Shown here: positions 1-9,946 of the stretch, in pieces
How the letters are laid out: each line of letters starts with the position of its first letter
How positions within the stretch are numbered: position 1 is the stretch's first letter
NCBI RefSeq assembly: GCF_015477355.1
Contig: NZ_JADLRJ010000001.1
Location: 744,001-808,000 of the forward strand
Direction: 5' to 3'
Length of the DNA stretch: 64,000 nucleotides
DNA from: Nocardia blacklockiae
GTDB lineage: Bacteria > Actinomycetota > Actinomycetes > Mycobacteriales > Mycobacteriaceae
Made by a program: the position numbers and the translations under genes
The notes under the pieces: generated by a model
What the model was told of the DNA's origin: nothing
The model's input: the letters and a program-made list of their open reading frames with translations, nothing else
Database searches by the model: none

Positions 1-2
1 AC

Positions 3-443
3 CCGCTGGCCGGCCTGTGCCTGAACGTGGTCGCGCCGGGCATGTCGCACCCCTGGCACTTCGACACCAACGCCTTCACCGTCTCGATGCTGACCCGCGC
101 CCCGGAGGCGGGCGGGGTCTTCGAATACTGCCCCGCCATCCGCTCGCCCGAGGCCGAGCACCTCGAGGACGTGCGCGCCGTCCTCACCGGCGGCGGCGAC
201 CATCTCATCCGCCGGCTACGCCTGCGGCCCGGGGACCTGCAACTGTTCCAGGGCCGGTTCTCGCTGCACCGGGTGTCGCCGGTGGAGGGCACCGCGCAGC
301 GGCACACCGCGATCTTCGCCTACAGCGAGCAGGCCGGCGTCGTCGGCAACGTCGAACGCACCCGGCAACTGTTCGGACGGGTGCTCCCGGATCATCTCGC
401 CGCGGCCGGCAATGCGGTCCGCGGCGACCGACTACTCGACTGA
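3..443 (+). CDS. Fe(II)/2-oxoglutarate-dependent oxygenase, BesD/HalD-like (5' end outside window)
   Basis: The N-terminus is cut by the window edge; 146 residues are visible. The fold is a 2-oxoglutarate oxygenase jelly roll. The metal triad can be read as His19-x-Asp21 (HFD, numbered from the first visible codon) and a distal His89 (LHRVSP), followed by Arg100 that would bind 2-oxoglutarate. The GGVFEYCP block next to the HxD motif resembles, from memory, the BesD/HalD group of free amino-acid oxygenases. Halogenases of that group replace the Asp by Gly or Ala to make room for chloride; here Asp is kept, so hydroxylation is expected. It ends 12 bases before a methyltransferase and is probably the first or second gene of an operon that ends in a carnitine-type acyltransferase. 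The substrate is unknown. Confidence 0.8.
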   Translation, partial: PLAGLCLNVVAPGMSHPWHFDTNAFTVSMLTRAPEAGGVFEYCPAIRSPEAEHLEDVRAVLTGGGDHLIRRLRLRPGDLQLFQGRFSLHRVSPVEGTAQRHTAIFAYSEQAGVVGNVERTRQLFGRVLPDHLAAAGNAVRGDRLLD

Positions 444-455
444 GAGGAAGCGCCC

Positions 456-1280
456 GTGCCGGTTTCGCTGGACAGCACCGGAAAAGCGTCGTTCGACGAC
501 ATCTACGACCGCCCCGATCCATCCGCCTACTACCGCCGGATGGCCGATCTGGACTACTGCATTCCGGAACTGGCGAAACCGCACTTCGAGCGGATCATCG
601 CGGACTATCGCGCCGCGACCGGCGCCGCGCCCACCGTGCTCGACATCGGGTGCTCCTACGGCGTCAACGCCGCGCTCCTGCGCCTGGACACCACGGTGGC
701 CGAACTGGCCGAGCACTACCGCGACGGCGACACCGCCGCCCGGATCGCGCGCGACCGGGCCCGGCTCGCCGCCGTCGACCGGCAGCCGGAGGTCCGCTTC
801 ATCGGCATGGACGCCGCGGCGCCGGCGCTGTCCTACGCGGTCTCCGCGGGCTTCCTGCACGACACCGTGCACGCCGACCTCGAGGCCGGCGACCCCACCG
901 AACCGCAGCGCCGGGTGCTGGCCGGCGCGGATCTGGTGATCTCCACCGGCTGCGTCGGCTACGTCACCGAGCGCACCCTGCTCCGGGTCGCCCGTGCGCA
1001 CGGCACGCGGCTGCCCTGGATGGCACACTTCGTGCTGCGGATGTTCGACTTCGAGCCGATCGCCAAGCAGCTGGGAGACCTCGGGTACCGGATCGAGCGG
1101 GTACCCGGCACCTTCCGCCAGCGCCGCTTCGCCTCGCCGGCCGAGCAGACCCAAGTGCTGAACACCCTGTCCGCCAACGGCATCGATCCGACCGGCCTGG
1201 AAGCGGACGGGTGGCTGCACGCCCAGTTGCACCTCTGCATTCCCGACGACCGACCGACCACAGACGAGGACCGCCCGTGA
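456..1280 (+). CDS. class I SAM-dependent methyltransferase
   Basis: The protein has 274 residues. Motif I of the Rossmann methyltransferase fold is at residues 61-71 (VLDIGCSYGVN), and an acidic motif follows later in FIGMDAAAP. A second-half block (LVISTGCVGYVTE) occupies the motif IV region. The GTG start at 456 follows an AGAGGAAG ribosome site, which fixes it. It lies 12 bases after the oxygenase and its TGA overlaps the GTG of the downstream acyltransferase (GTGA), so the three are almost certainly cotranscribed and translationally coupled. The methyl acceptor cannot be read from the sequence. An amine is an inference from the carnitine-type acyltransferase next door; O-methylation or other targets are not excluded. 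Confidence 0.8.
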   Translation: MPVSLDSTGKASFDDIYDRPDPSAYYRRMADLDYCIPELAKPHFERIIADYRAATGAAPTVLDIGCSYGVNAALLRLDTTVAELAEHYRDGDTAARIARDRARLAAVDRQPEVRFIGMDAAAPALSYAVSAGFLHDTVHADLEAGDPTEPQRRVLAGADLVISTGCVGYVTERTLLRVARAHGTRLPWMAHFVLRMFDFEPIAKQLGDLGYRIERVPGTFRQRRFASPAEQTQVLNTLSANGIDPTGLEADGWLHAQLHLCIPDDRPTTDEDRP

Positions 1281-3094
1281 CCGACCGCACCTTCGCCTTC
1301 GACGACCAGCTGCCCCGCGTGCCGCTGCCCACCCTGGAGGACAGCTGCGCGCGCTTCCTGGAGTGGAGTGCGCCGCTGCTGACCGAGGACGAGCGCGCCG
1401 CGACCGAACAGGCCGTCGCCGACCTGCTGCGGCCGGACGGCCCGGCCCGGGTGCTGCACGCCGACCTCGAGCGGTTCGACGCCGAGCCGGGCGTGCAGAG
1501 CTGGCTGGACGAGTTCTGGCCGGCGCGCTACCTGGGCCGCCGCGACCGGATCGCGTTGAACGCCAACTTCTTCTTCCTGTTCCGCGACGACACCCCGCTG
1601 GCCCGGTCGACCTCCGACCAGCAGGCCGACCGCGCGGCGGCGATCATCACCGCGGCCGTGGACTACAAGGTCCAGCTCGACTCGGAGGCGATCCCGCCGG
1701 TCACCCAGCGCGGGCAGCACCTGTCGATGGCGCAGAACAAGTACCTGTTCGCCGAGACCCGCATCCCGGGCGATCCGCAGGACAGCGTGCGGGTGCCCTA
1801 CAGCGACGAGGAGCCGGGCCCCTCGCAGTCGCGGCACATCGTGGTCTTCTACCGCGGCAACATGTTCCGGATGGACGTGATCGCACCGGGCGGCGCGCCG
1901 TACGGCCAGGACGATCTCGCCGACGGCCTGTGCGCGGTGATGAAGGCGGGCACCCGCCGGGCGCCGACCAACACCTCGGTGGGCCACCTCACCACGATGG
2001 CCCGCGCCGAGTGGGCCGGTGTGCGCACGGCGCTGCGAGCCGAGCCGGCCAATGTGGCGGCACTCGAGACCGTGGAGACCGCGCTGTTCTGCGTGTGCCT
2101 GGAGGATTTCGCGCCGCGCGACGTCCAGCACGCGTGCGACCAGCTGCTGCACGGCGACAGCGGCAACCGGTGGTTCGACAAGGCGGTGTCGTTCGTCGTC
2201 TTCGCCGACGGCAGCGCGGGCATCAACGTGGAACATTGCGGCCTGGACGGCACCACCATCCTCTCGTTCGTCGACGCGCTGCTCGAGACGCCCGTCGAGG
2301 AGCACGCCGAGCGGTCCGGCGCCCGGGCGCAGGGACTGCCCGCGGTGGAGCCGGTCGAGTTCGTCCTCGACGACGCGCTGCGCGGCGAGATCTCCGCCGC
2401 GGCGGCGTCGTTCGCCCAGTACGCGGCCGACAACGCCACGCTCACCGTGTCCTTCGACGAATTCGGCGCCAACCGCGCGAAGGAACTCGGGATGTCGCCG
2501 GATGCCTTCGCGCAGTTGAGCTATCAGCTCGCGCACCGGCGCAGCAAAGGCCTCACCGGCGCCACCTACGAGTCCATCGCCACCCGCCAGTACCGCAACG
2601 GCCGCACCGAGGCGATGCGTGTGGTCACCCCGCAGATGCTGGAATTCGTTGCGGCCATGGACGATCCGCAGGCCGACGCCGACACCAAGCGGGCGCGGCT
2701 GCAGGCGGCGGCCGCGGCGCACGTGCAGCGCGCCAAGGACTGTCAGCGCGGCGCCGCGCCGGAACAGCACCTGTGGGAGCTGCAACTGATCCAGCGCCGC
2801 CGCGGCGAACAGCTCGGCGCCACCGAGCCGATGCCGTTCTACGACAGCCCCGGCTGGATCATCACCCGCGACGACTACCTGAGCACGAGTTCCGCGCCGT
2901 CGGCCAACATCCAGTACTTCGGCTTCGGGTGCACGAGCCAGAAGTGCATCGGCGTGGCCTACGTCCTGCTGCCCGACCGCTGGAACCTCTACCTGGCCAC
3001 CCCGAAATCCGTTGCGGCGCAGATGCACGAGTTCGCCGACCAGCTGCGCGTCGCCGTGCGCGAGATCGAGGAACTGCTCACCTCGGCCGGGTGA
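1277..3094 (+). CDS. choline/carnitine O-acyltransferase family protein
   Basis: The protein has 605 residues, the usual length of a choline/carnitine acyltransferase. It spans the whole fold: the N-terminal P-LP-L-E-D-C entry motif, the catalytic His320 in INVEHCGLDG, the NGRTEAMR block that corresponds to the family GRTE/GRTD motif, and the STS triplet at residues 536-538 that contacts the carnitine carboxylate and the oxyanion in known enzymes. The family moves acyl groups between CoA and the hydroxyl of carnitine, choline or related trimethylammonium alcohols. There is no signal peptide or membrane segment, so it is cytosolic. The start GTG overlaps the methyltransferase stop. Such enzymes are uncommon in bacteria; together with the oxygenase and the methyltransferase it suggests a dedicated hydroxy-betaine substrate made on site. 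Confidence 0.9.
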   Translation: MTDRTFAFDDQLPRVPLPTLEDSCARFLEWSAPLLTEDERAATEQAVADLLRPDGPARVLHADLERFDAEPGVQSWLDEFWPARYLGRRDRIALNANFFFLFRDDTPLARSTSDQQADRAAAIITAAVDYKVQLDSEAIPPVTQRGQHLSMAQNKYLFAETRIPGDPQDSVRVPYSDEEPGPSQSRHIVVFYRGNMFRMDVIAPGGAPYGQDDLADGLCAVMKAGTRRAPTNTSVGHLTTMARAEWAGVRTALRAEPANVAALETVETALFCVCLEDFAPRDVQHACDQLLHGDSGNRWFDKAVSFVVFADGSAGINVEHCGLDGTTILSFVDALLETPVEEHAERSGARAQGLPAVEPVEFVLDDALRGEISAAAASFAQYAADNATLTVSFDEFGANRAKELGMSPDAFAQLSYQLAHRRSKGLTGATYESIATRQYRNGRTEAMRVVTPQMLEFVAAMDDPQADADTKRARLQAAAAAHVQRAKDCQRGAAPEQHLWELQLIQRRRGEQLGATEPMPFYDSPGWIITRDDYLSTSSAPSANIQYFGFGCTSQKCIGVAYVLLPDRWNLYLATPKSVAAQMHEFADQLRVAVREIEELLTSAG

Positions 3095-3128
3095 CCGGGC
3101 GGCCGGGATCCACCGTGTGGGTCCCGGC

Positions 3129-3365
3129 CTACGCCAATCGGTCCAGCACCGCCTGCAGCATCGTGGTGGTGGCCGTATGGCGGGCATTGCTCAGGCGTTT
3201 CAGCTCGTCCAGCGACTCGGCGAGGCGGGTGTGCGCCGCGCGCAGCTCGGCGAGTTCGGGACTGTGCCGGGCCGAGACCGCGGCCGCGCCGGACAAGGCC
3301 GGGCGGGGCGAGTCCGGGCCGGAAGAGCCTGGGCGCGGGTGATTCCCCACGGCGGTGCTGTTCAT
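3129..3365 (-). CDS. small helical hypothetical protein
   Basis: This 78-residue protein has no recognised domain. Residues 1-32 are rich in Pro, Gly, Ser and Ala. Residues 35-78 form one or two amphipathic helices with regular Leu spacing (ELAELRAAHTRLAESLDELKR). The ATG at 3365 follows an AGGGGG site 5-6 bases upstream on the minus strand, which chooses this start over longer in-frame extensions. It is convergent with the acyltransferase (35 bases between stops). The function is unknown; the layout resembles short coiled-coil proteins common in Nocardia, which is only an impression. Confidence 0.55.
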   Translation of the reverse strand: MNSTAVGNHPRPGSSGPDSPRPALSGAAAVSARHSPELAELRAAHTRLAESLDELKRLSNARHTATTTMLQAVLDRLA

Positions 3366-3564
3366 ACGTTCCCCCTGACGGTGTGACGATCGACCGCCGG
3401 GCGAAGGCAGTCCGCCCGGCACCCACCGACGGTAACCGGGCGCAAGCGACGCGCCCAAGTTCCGCCGGATTCCCGCACCCCTCCGGCGCGCCGAGGCCGC
3501 ACGCGGACCCGGGACCGGCGAAAACGACTGTCGGCCGCCGCGTCGGCGGGCTAGCGTGAAGGAC

Positions 3565-4131
3565 GTGAACGGCACTCGCGCACCGGCTTTCACGTGGCGG
3601 CGGGTCGTCCCGGCGGATTTCCCGCTGCTCGCCCGCTGGCTCGCGCAACCGCACGTGCGGCGCTGGTGGAACCACGAGTACACCGCCGACGCGGTGGCAC
3701 GCGATTTCGGCCCGGCCGCCCACGGCCTGGAACCCGCCGAGGACCTGCTGGTGTCCACCGGCGGCGAGCCGGTCGGCCTGGTCCAGCGCTGCCGGCTGGC
3801 CGACTATCCCGAGTACCTGGCGGAGCTGACGCCGGTAGTGGAGGTCCCGGCGGGAGCCGCGTCCCTCGACTATCTCGTGGGCGACCCCGAGCGCATCGGC
3901 CGCGGGCTCGGCACGGCCATGCTGGGCGCGGTCATCGCGGGCACCTGGGCGGAATACCCGGACGCCGCCTGCCTCATCGTCCCCGTGAGCGCCGCCAACC
4001 GCGCCTCGTGGCGCGCCTTGGAGAAGGCGGGGATGCGCCGCGTCGGCGCCGGGTACCTCCCGCCGGACAACCCGATCGACGACGGCAGCCACTACGTCTA
4101 CCGCATCGACCGGCCCACCGGCACGGCCTGA
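3565..4131 (+). CDS. GNAT N-acetyltransferase, AAC(6')-Ib-like
   Basis: The protein has about 188 residues. It shows the layout of aminoglycoside 6'-N-acetyltransferases of the AAC(6')-Ib type: an N-terminal [11 protein letters not shown] block, then GEPVGLVQ, then the acetyl-CoA loop GRGLGTAM, then [20 protein letters not shown] in the last third. The family transfers acetyl from acetyl-CoA to an amine; aminoglycosides are one possible substrate, but siderophore or lysine acylases (IucB/MbtK type) share the WW motif. The GTG at 3565 lies 7 bases after a TAGCGT -10 box, the leaderless spacing seen at other genes here; a GTG at 3556 would add three residues. It ends 66 bases before hisE. Drug resistance is a possibility, not a conclusion. 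Confidence 0.75.
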   Translation: MNGTRAPAFTWRRVVPADFPLLARWLAQPHVRRWWNHEYTADAVARDFGPAAHGLEPAEDLLVSTGGEPVGLVQRCRLADYPEYLAELTPVVEVPAGAASLDYLVGDPERIGRGLGTAMLGAVIAGTWAEYPDAACLIVPVSAANRASWRALEKAGMRRVGAGYLPPDNPIDDGSHYVYRIDRPTGTA

Positions 4132-4197
4132 CCGCCCGCGCGGCGGCCCGACACTCGATTGCGGAACGTACGCGGGCATCTGAAACAATGGCTCCTC

Positions 4198-4461
4198 GTG
4201 AAGAACTTCGAAGCCCTGTTCGCCGAGCTGCAGGATCGTGCGGTCAACCGCCCCGAGGGGTCCGGAACCGTGGCGGCATTGGACGCCGGCGTGCATGCGC
4301 AGGGCAAGAAGGTTCTGGAGGAGGCCGGCGAGGTCTGGCTGGCGGCCGAGCACGAGAGCGACGAGGCGCTGGCCGAGGAGATCTCCCAGCTGCTGTACTG
4401 GGTCCAGGTGCTGATGGTGGGCCGCGGGCTGCGACTCGAGGACGTGTACCGACATCTGTGA
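4198..4461 (+). CDS. hisE: phosphoribosyl-ATP pyrophosphatase HisE
   Basis: HisE (87 residues) hydrolyses phosphoribosyl-ATP to phosphoribosyl-AMP, the second step of histidine synthesis. The all-alpha MazG-like fold is evident from [18 protein letters not shown] and [16 protein letters not shown], which hold the acidic metal ligands. It matches the mycobacterial stand-alone HisE nearly residue for residue as I recall it. The GTG at 4198 is chosen because the conserved protein begins with [11 protein letters not shown]; no good ribosome site precedes it, and an AACAAT hexamer 8 bases upstream could make it leaderless. hisG follows after 68 bases, the same pairing as in mycobacteria. Confidence 0.95.
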   Translation: MKNFEALFAELQDRAVNRPEGSGTVAALDAGVHAQGKKVLEEAGEVWLAAEHESDEALAEEISQLLYWVQVLMVGRGLRLEDVYRHL

Positions 4462-4529
4462 CGGATAACCCGCCGGACGCCCGGCGGGACGCGCGAACCC
4501 TCCGTCACGAGTCCCGAAAGGACACCCCC

Positions 4530-5381
4530 ATGCTCCGCGTCGCAGTCCCCAACAAAGGCGCCCTCTCCGAATCCGCCGTCGAGATCCTCACCGAGGCCGG
4601 CTACCGCAAACGCACCGATTCCCGCGACCTGTCGGTGCTCGACAACGCCAACCAGGTCGAGTTCTTCTTCCTGCGCCCCAAGGACATCGCCATCTACGTG
4701 GGTTCGGGCGAGCTGGATCTGGGTATTACCGGACGAGACCTGGCGCTGGATTCGGGTGCGCCGGTGCAGGAGCGGCTGAGCCTCGGGTTCGGCCGCTCCA
4801 CTTTTCGCTACGCCGCGCCCGCCGGCCGCGAATGGAAGGTCGGCGACCTCCACGACAAGCGCATCGCCACCTCCTATCCCAATCTCGTCCTGCGCGACCT
4901 GCGGCGCCACGGTGTGGAGGCCGAGGTGATCCGCCTCGACGGCGCCGTGGAGATCTCCATCCAGCTCGGGGTCGCCGACGCCATCGCCGACGTGGTCGGC
5001 TCCGGCCGCACCCTGCGCCAGCACAACCTGGTGGCCTTCGGCGACTCGCTGTGCGACTCCGAGGCCGTGCTCATCGAGGCCGCCGGCTCCGACCGCAGCG
5101 ACAAGGCCCGCAACCAGCTCGTCGCCCGGGTGCAGGGCGTGGTGTTCGCGCAGCAGTACCTCATGCTCGACTACGACTGCCCCAAGGAACTGCTCGACGC
5201 GGCGGCGCGCATCACGCCCGGCCTGGAGTCGCCGACCGTCTCGCCGCTGGCCGACGAGAAGTGGGTCGCCGTGCGCGCCCTGGTGCCGCGCAGCCAGGGC
5301 AACGACCTGATGGACCAGCTCGCCGAACTCGGCGCGAAGGCCATCCTCGCCACCGACATCCGCTCCTGCCGGGCGTTCTGA
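4530..5381 (+). CDS. hisG: ATP phosphoribosyltransferase HisG (long form)
   Basis: HisG (283 residues) condenses ATP and PRPP, the committed and histidine-inhibited step of histidine synthesis. It is the long, HisZ-independent form: a periplasmic-binding-protein-like catalytic part (residues 1 to about 210, with [11 protein letters not shown] and the PRPP loop around [14 protein letters not shown]) and a C-terminal ACT-like regulatory domain (about 212-283) that binds histidine. The ATG at 4530 follows GAAAGGAC at good spacing. It is cotranscribed with hisE and ends 9 bases from the convergent RecB-type nuclease. Confidence 0.96.
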   Translation: MLRVAVPNKGALSESAVEILTEAGYRKRTDSRDLSVLDNANQVEFFFLRPKDIAIYVGSGELDLGITGRDLALDSGAPVQERLSLGFGRSTFRYAAPAGREWKVGDLHDKRIATSYPNLVLRDLRRHGVEAEVIRLDGAVEISIQLGVADAIADVVGSGRTLRQHNLVAFGDSLCDSEAVLIEAAGSDRSDKARNQLVARVQGVVFAQQYLMLDYDCPKELLDAAARITPGLESPTVSPLADEKWVAVRALVPRSQGNDLMDQLAELGAKAILATDIRSCRAF

Positions 5382-5390
5382 CGCGACCGG

Positions 5391-7146
<1,756 letters not shown>

Positions 7147-7163
7147 CCGGGCGGGACACCTTG

Positions 7164-7224
7164 GCGCGCAACGACTGTGGCCTTCGCTCCGGGCGCCGGA
7201 GCGAAGGCCACAGTCGTTGCGCGC
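7164..7224. terminator. perfect 27-bp inverted repeat between convergent genes (bidirectional terminator)
   Basis: Positions 7164-7190 and 7198-7224 are exact reverse complements (27 bp) around a 7-base loop (GGGCGCC). The element sits between the stop of trmI on the plus strand and the stop of the lipoprotein gene on the minus strand. A bidirectional terminator is the simplest reading. There is no T-tract, as is common in high-GC actinobacteria, and the stem is unusually long and free of mismatches. Confidence 0.8.
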
Positions 7225-7233
7225 GGGGCGGGA

Positions 7234-7791
7234 CTACGCCTGGCAGGGCGCCTTGCCCATGGCGAGGATCTGGCAGGCCGAGGCGTCGGAGAGCTGCCAG
7301 CCCGCGTCGGAGTGCTGCCAGGTCATCGGCATGGCGGGCGCGGGGCCGTGCGGGGAGGTGATGACCACCTGGGCGGTCGCGTTCTCGCCCTCGATCTTCA
7401 CGTCGGAGACCGCGAAGGTGATCTTGCCGTAGTTGGCCAGGCCCTGGGTCATGGTGTCGATGTTGGCCGTGCGCTTCGACCCGTCGACGACCAGTTTCTC
7501 CTTGTCGGCGGTCGGTTTCGCCGGATCCACGAAGCCGTCCAGGGTCGCCTGCAGCGCCTCGGGAGTGGGGGCCGCGGCGTCGCCGTGCTGGTGGGCCGAG
7601 GTGGCGGCCGCGCTGCTCGCGGCCGCGGTGGTGGTCGCGGCCGCCGAATCGTCGGACGTGTCGGACCCGCATGCTGTGATACCGGTAACGGCGAGGGCCG
7701 CGCAAACGGTAGCCGTGGCAAGACGAATTCGGGAAACACGAACCGTGTGTGCGACGTTGCCACTACAACGGGTACCGGTGGGAAGGAGCAT
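7234..7791 (-). CDS. MTB12-like (low molecular weight antigen) lipoprotein
   Basis: The protein has 185 residues. A basic N-region and a hydrophobic stretch lead into the lipobox ITAC, so it is predicted to be lipidated and anchored outside the membrane. A Ser/Thr/Ala linker of about 30 residues follows, then one globular domain (PTPEALQATLDGFVDPAKP to the end) that matches the MTB12/CFP-2 low molecular weight antigen family. Two cysteines close to the C-terminus (SACQI and APCQA) probably pair. The ATG at 7791 follows AGGTG at an acceptable distance; a GTG at 7833 would add 14 residues. It is divergent from arc/mpa and has an IdeR-box-like sequence upstream (7843-7861). No molecular function is established for the family. 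Confidence 0.75.
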   Translation of the reverse strand: MLLPTGTRCSGNVAHTVRVSRIRLATATVCAALAVTGITACGSDTSDDSAAATTTAAASSAAATSAHQHGDAAAPTPEALQATLDGFVDPAKPTADKEKLVVDGSKRTANIDTMTQGLANYGKITFAVSDVKIEGENATAQVVITSPHGPAPAMPMTWQHSDAGWQLSDASACQILAMGKAPCQA

Positions 7792-7842
7792 CGAGTAACA
7801 CACCTTTCGGCTCGGTCCGGCGACATCCGTCACCGGAAACAG

Positions 7843-7861
7843 TTAGGGGAGGCTAACATGG
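7843..7861. promoter_or_regulatory. IdeR/DtxR iron-box-like sequence
   Basis: The 19 bases from 7843 match the mycobacterial IdeR consensus TTAGGTTAGGCTAACCTAA at 14 of 19 positions, including TTAGG and AGGCTAAC. They also form arms GTTAG (7842-7846) and CTAAC (7853-7857). The site lies 52 bases upstream of the lipoprotein start and 113 bases upstream of arc. It is a candidate only. Confidence 0.35.
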
Positions 7862-7973
7862 TCCTCCGGCCGCCGACCGCAGCAGAGATGTGATCACGAC
7901 GAAACCATGTCGGAAAGCGAGAACGGTTCGCGCCCGGTAGCGTTGATAGACCGGGACTGGGAGGAGCAGCATC

Positions 7974-9734
7974 ATGAGCCCCATCGAGAATTCGGATTCG
8001 GCGGCCTGGAGGGAACTCGAGGCAGTACGCGCCGAGGCGGCTGCACTCCGAAGGCAACTCGCCGACACCCCTGATCGCTCGCGGGAATTGGAAGCGCGCA
8101 TCGATTCGCTGACAATTCGCAACACCAAACTGATGGACACCCTGAAGGAGGCCCGCCAGCAACTCGTCGCCTTGCGCGAGGAGGTCGACCGGCTGGGCCA
8201 GCCGCCGAGTGGTTACGGCGTGCTCATCGGTGTCTACGACGATCAGACCGTCGACGTGTTCACCTCGGGGCGCAAGATGCGCCTGACGTGCTCACCGAAC
8301 ATCGACACGTCGACGCTGCACTACGGGCAGAGCGTCCGCCTCAACGAGGCGCTCACCGTCGTCGAGGCCGGCCACTTCGACCAGACCGGTGAGCTCGGCA
8401 CCCTGCGCGAGATCCTCGACGACGGCCGCCGGGCCCTGGTGGTCGGGCACGCCGACGAGGAGCGGGTGGTCTGGCTGTCGGGCCCCCTGACCAAACTGGT
8501 CGACATCGACGACCTCGACGACCCGGACCAGCCGGTCCGCCGCCTGCGGGCGGGCGATTCGCTGCTGGTCGACACCAAGGCCGGCTTCGCCTTCGAGCGC
8601 ATCCCCAAGGCCGAGGTCGAGGACCTGGTCCTGGAGGAGGTCCCCGATGTCGACTACGAGGACATCGGCGGCCTGTCGCGTCAGATCGAGCAGATCCGCG
8701 ACGCGGTGGAACTGCCCTTCCTGCACAAGGATCTGTTCCGCGAGTACGCGCTGCGCCCGCCCAAGGGCGTGCTGCTCTACGGCCCGCCCGGCTGCGGTAA
8801 GACGCTGATCGCCAAGGCGGTGGCCAACTCGCTGGCGAAGAAGATCGCCGAGGCGCGCGGTGAGGACGCCAAGGAGGCCAAGTCCTTCTTCCTCAACATC
8901 AAGGGTCCCGAGCTGCTGAACAAGTTCGTGGGCGAGACCGAGCGCCACATCCGGATCATCTTCCAGCGCGCCCGGGAGAAGGCGTCCGAGGGCACCCCGG
9001 TGATCGTCTTCTTCGACGAGATGGACTCGATCTTCCGCACCCGCGGCTCGGGCGTGTCGTCGGACGTGGAGACCACGGTGGTCCCGCAGCTGCTGTCGGA
9101 GATCGATGGCGTCGAGGGCCTGGAGAACGTGATCGTGATCGGCGCCTCCAACCGCGAGGACATGATCGACCCGGCCATCCTGCGGCCCGGCCGCCTGGAC
9201 GTGAAGATCAAGATCGAGCGCCCGGACGCCGAAGCGGCACAGGACATCTTCTCCAAGTACCTGACCGAGACCCTGCCGCTGCACGCCGACGACATCGCCG
9301 AGTTCGGCGGCGACCGCGCCAAGTGCGTGCAGGCGATGATCGAGCGGGTCGTCGACCGGATGTACGCCGAGAGCGAGGACAACCGCTTCCTCGAGGTCAC
9401 CTACGCCAACGGCGACAAGGAGGTCCTGTACTTCAAGGACTTCAACTCCGGCGCCATGATCCAGAACATCGTGGACCGGGCCAAGAAGTACGCGATCAAG
9501 TCCGTGCTCGAGACCGGCAACCCCGGCCTGCGCATCCAGCATCTCTACGATTCGATCGTGGACGAGTTCTCGGAGAACGAGGACCTGCCCAACACCACGA
9601 ATCCCGATGACTGGGCCCGCATCTCGGGCAAGAAGGGCGAGCGGATCGTCTACATCCGGACGCTGGTCACCGGCAAGAACGCCAGTGCCAGCCGCGCGAT
9701 CGACACCGAGTCGAACACGGGTCAGTACCTGTAA
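7974..9734 (+). CDS. mpa: proteasome-associated ATPase ARC/Mpa
   Basis: This 586-residue AAA+ ring ATPase recognises pupylated proteins, unfolds them and feeds them into the 20S core. An N-terminal coiled coil (about residues 10-60), which binds Pup, is followed by two OB domains (about 75-235). The AAA module has Walker A GPPGCGKT at 270-277 and Walker B VIVFFDE at 343-349. The last residues are GQYL; the penultimate Tyr is the HbYX-like tail that opens the 20S gate. The ATG follows GGGAGGAGCAGC. In mycobacteria dop and pup lie only a few genes away; here dop starts at 51878. Confidence 0.97.
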   Translation: MSPIENSDSAAWRELEAVRAEAAALRRQLADTPDRSRELEARIDSLTIRNTKLMDTLKEARQQLVALREEVDRLGQPPSGYGVLIGVYDDQTVDVFTSGRKMRLTCSPNIDTSTLHYGQSVRLNEALTVVEAGHFDQTGELGTLREILDDGRRALVVGHADEERVVWLSGPLTKLVDIDDLDDPDQPVRRLRAGDSLLVDTKAGFAFERIPKAEVEDLVLEEVPDVDYEDIGGLSRQIEQIRDAVELPFLHKDLFREYALRPPKGVLLYGPPGCGKTLIAKAVANSLAKKIAEARGEDAKEAKSFFLNIKGPELLNKFVGETERHIRIIFQRAREKASEGTPVIVFFDEMDSIFRTRGSGVSSDVETTVVPQLLSEIDGVEGLENVIVIGASNREDMIDPAILRPGRLDVKIKIERPDAEAAQDIFSKYLTETLPLHADDIAEFGGDRAKCVQAMIERVVDRMYAESEDNRFLEVTYANGDKEVLYFKDFNSGAMIQNIVDRAKKYAIKSVLETGNPGLRIQHLYDSIVDEFSENEDLPNTTNPDDWARISGKKGERIVYIRTLVTGKNASASRAIDTESNTGQYL

Positions 9735-9747
9735 CACACCGCGAACC

Positions 9748-9785
9748 CGCCGGGGCCGTGCTTCTTCGGAGGCGCGGCCCCGGCG
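9748..9785. terminator. intrinsic terminator of arc/mpa
   Basis: CGCCGGGGCCG at 9748-9758 pairs exactly with 9775-9785. The intervening 16 bases extend the helix with one or two wobble pairs to a TTCG tetraloop. It starts 13 bases after the arc stop codon. Confidence 0.75.
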
Positions 9786-9876
9786 TCGTCTGTCCCCGGG
9801 ACGGGGGAATTGGGGTCCGGCGAGAGTTCGGAATGCAAGGTATCGTGCCCGCGGTAACGAGTACTTCGGGGTGAGG

Positions 9877-9915
9877 GCAACTGTCCCGCAACGACTTTGG
9901 TTGCGGGACAGTTGC
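9877..9915. repeat. 16-bp inverted repeat upstream of the kinase operon
   Basis: Positions 9877-9892 and 9900-9915 are perfect reverse complements around the loop GACTTTG. It lies 31 bases before the TTG start of the first kinase, downstream of a separate terminator. It could be a second terminator or a leader structure in the kinase mRNA. Its core CGCAACGACT-TGG also occurs in the 7164-7224 hairpin. Confidence 0.6.
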
Positions 9916-9946
9916 TCATAACTGGATTCGGGGAGGGGAGAGCGCG

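Noticed and set aside
17-1276. Extension of the acyltransferase frame upstream to the window start
   Set aside because: The upstream part overlaps the oxygenase and methyltransferase in another frame and is Arg/Pro-rich without conservation; the GTG at 1277 gives the full family length.
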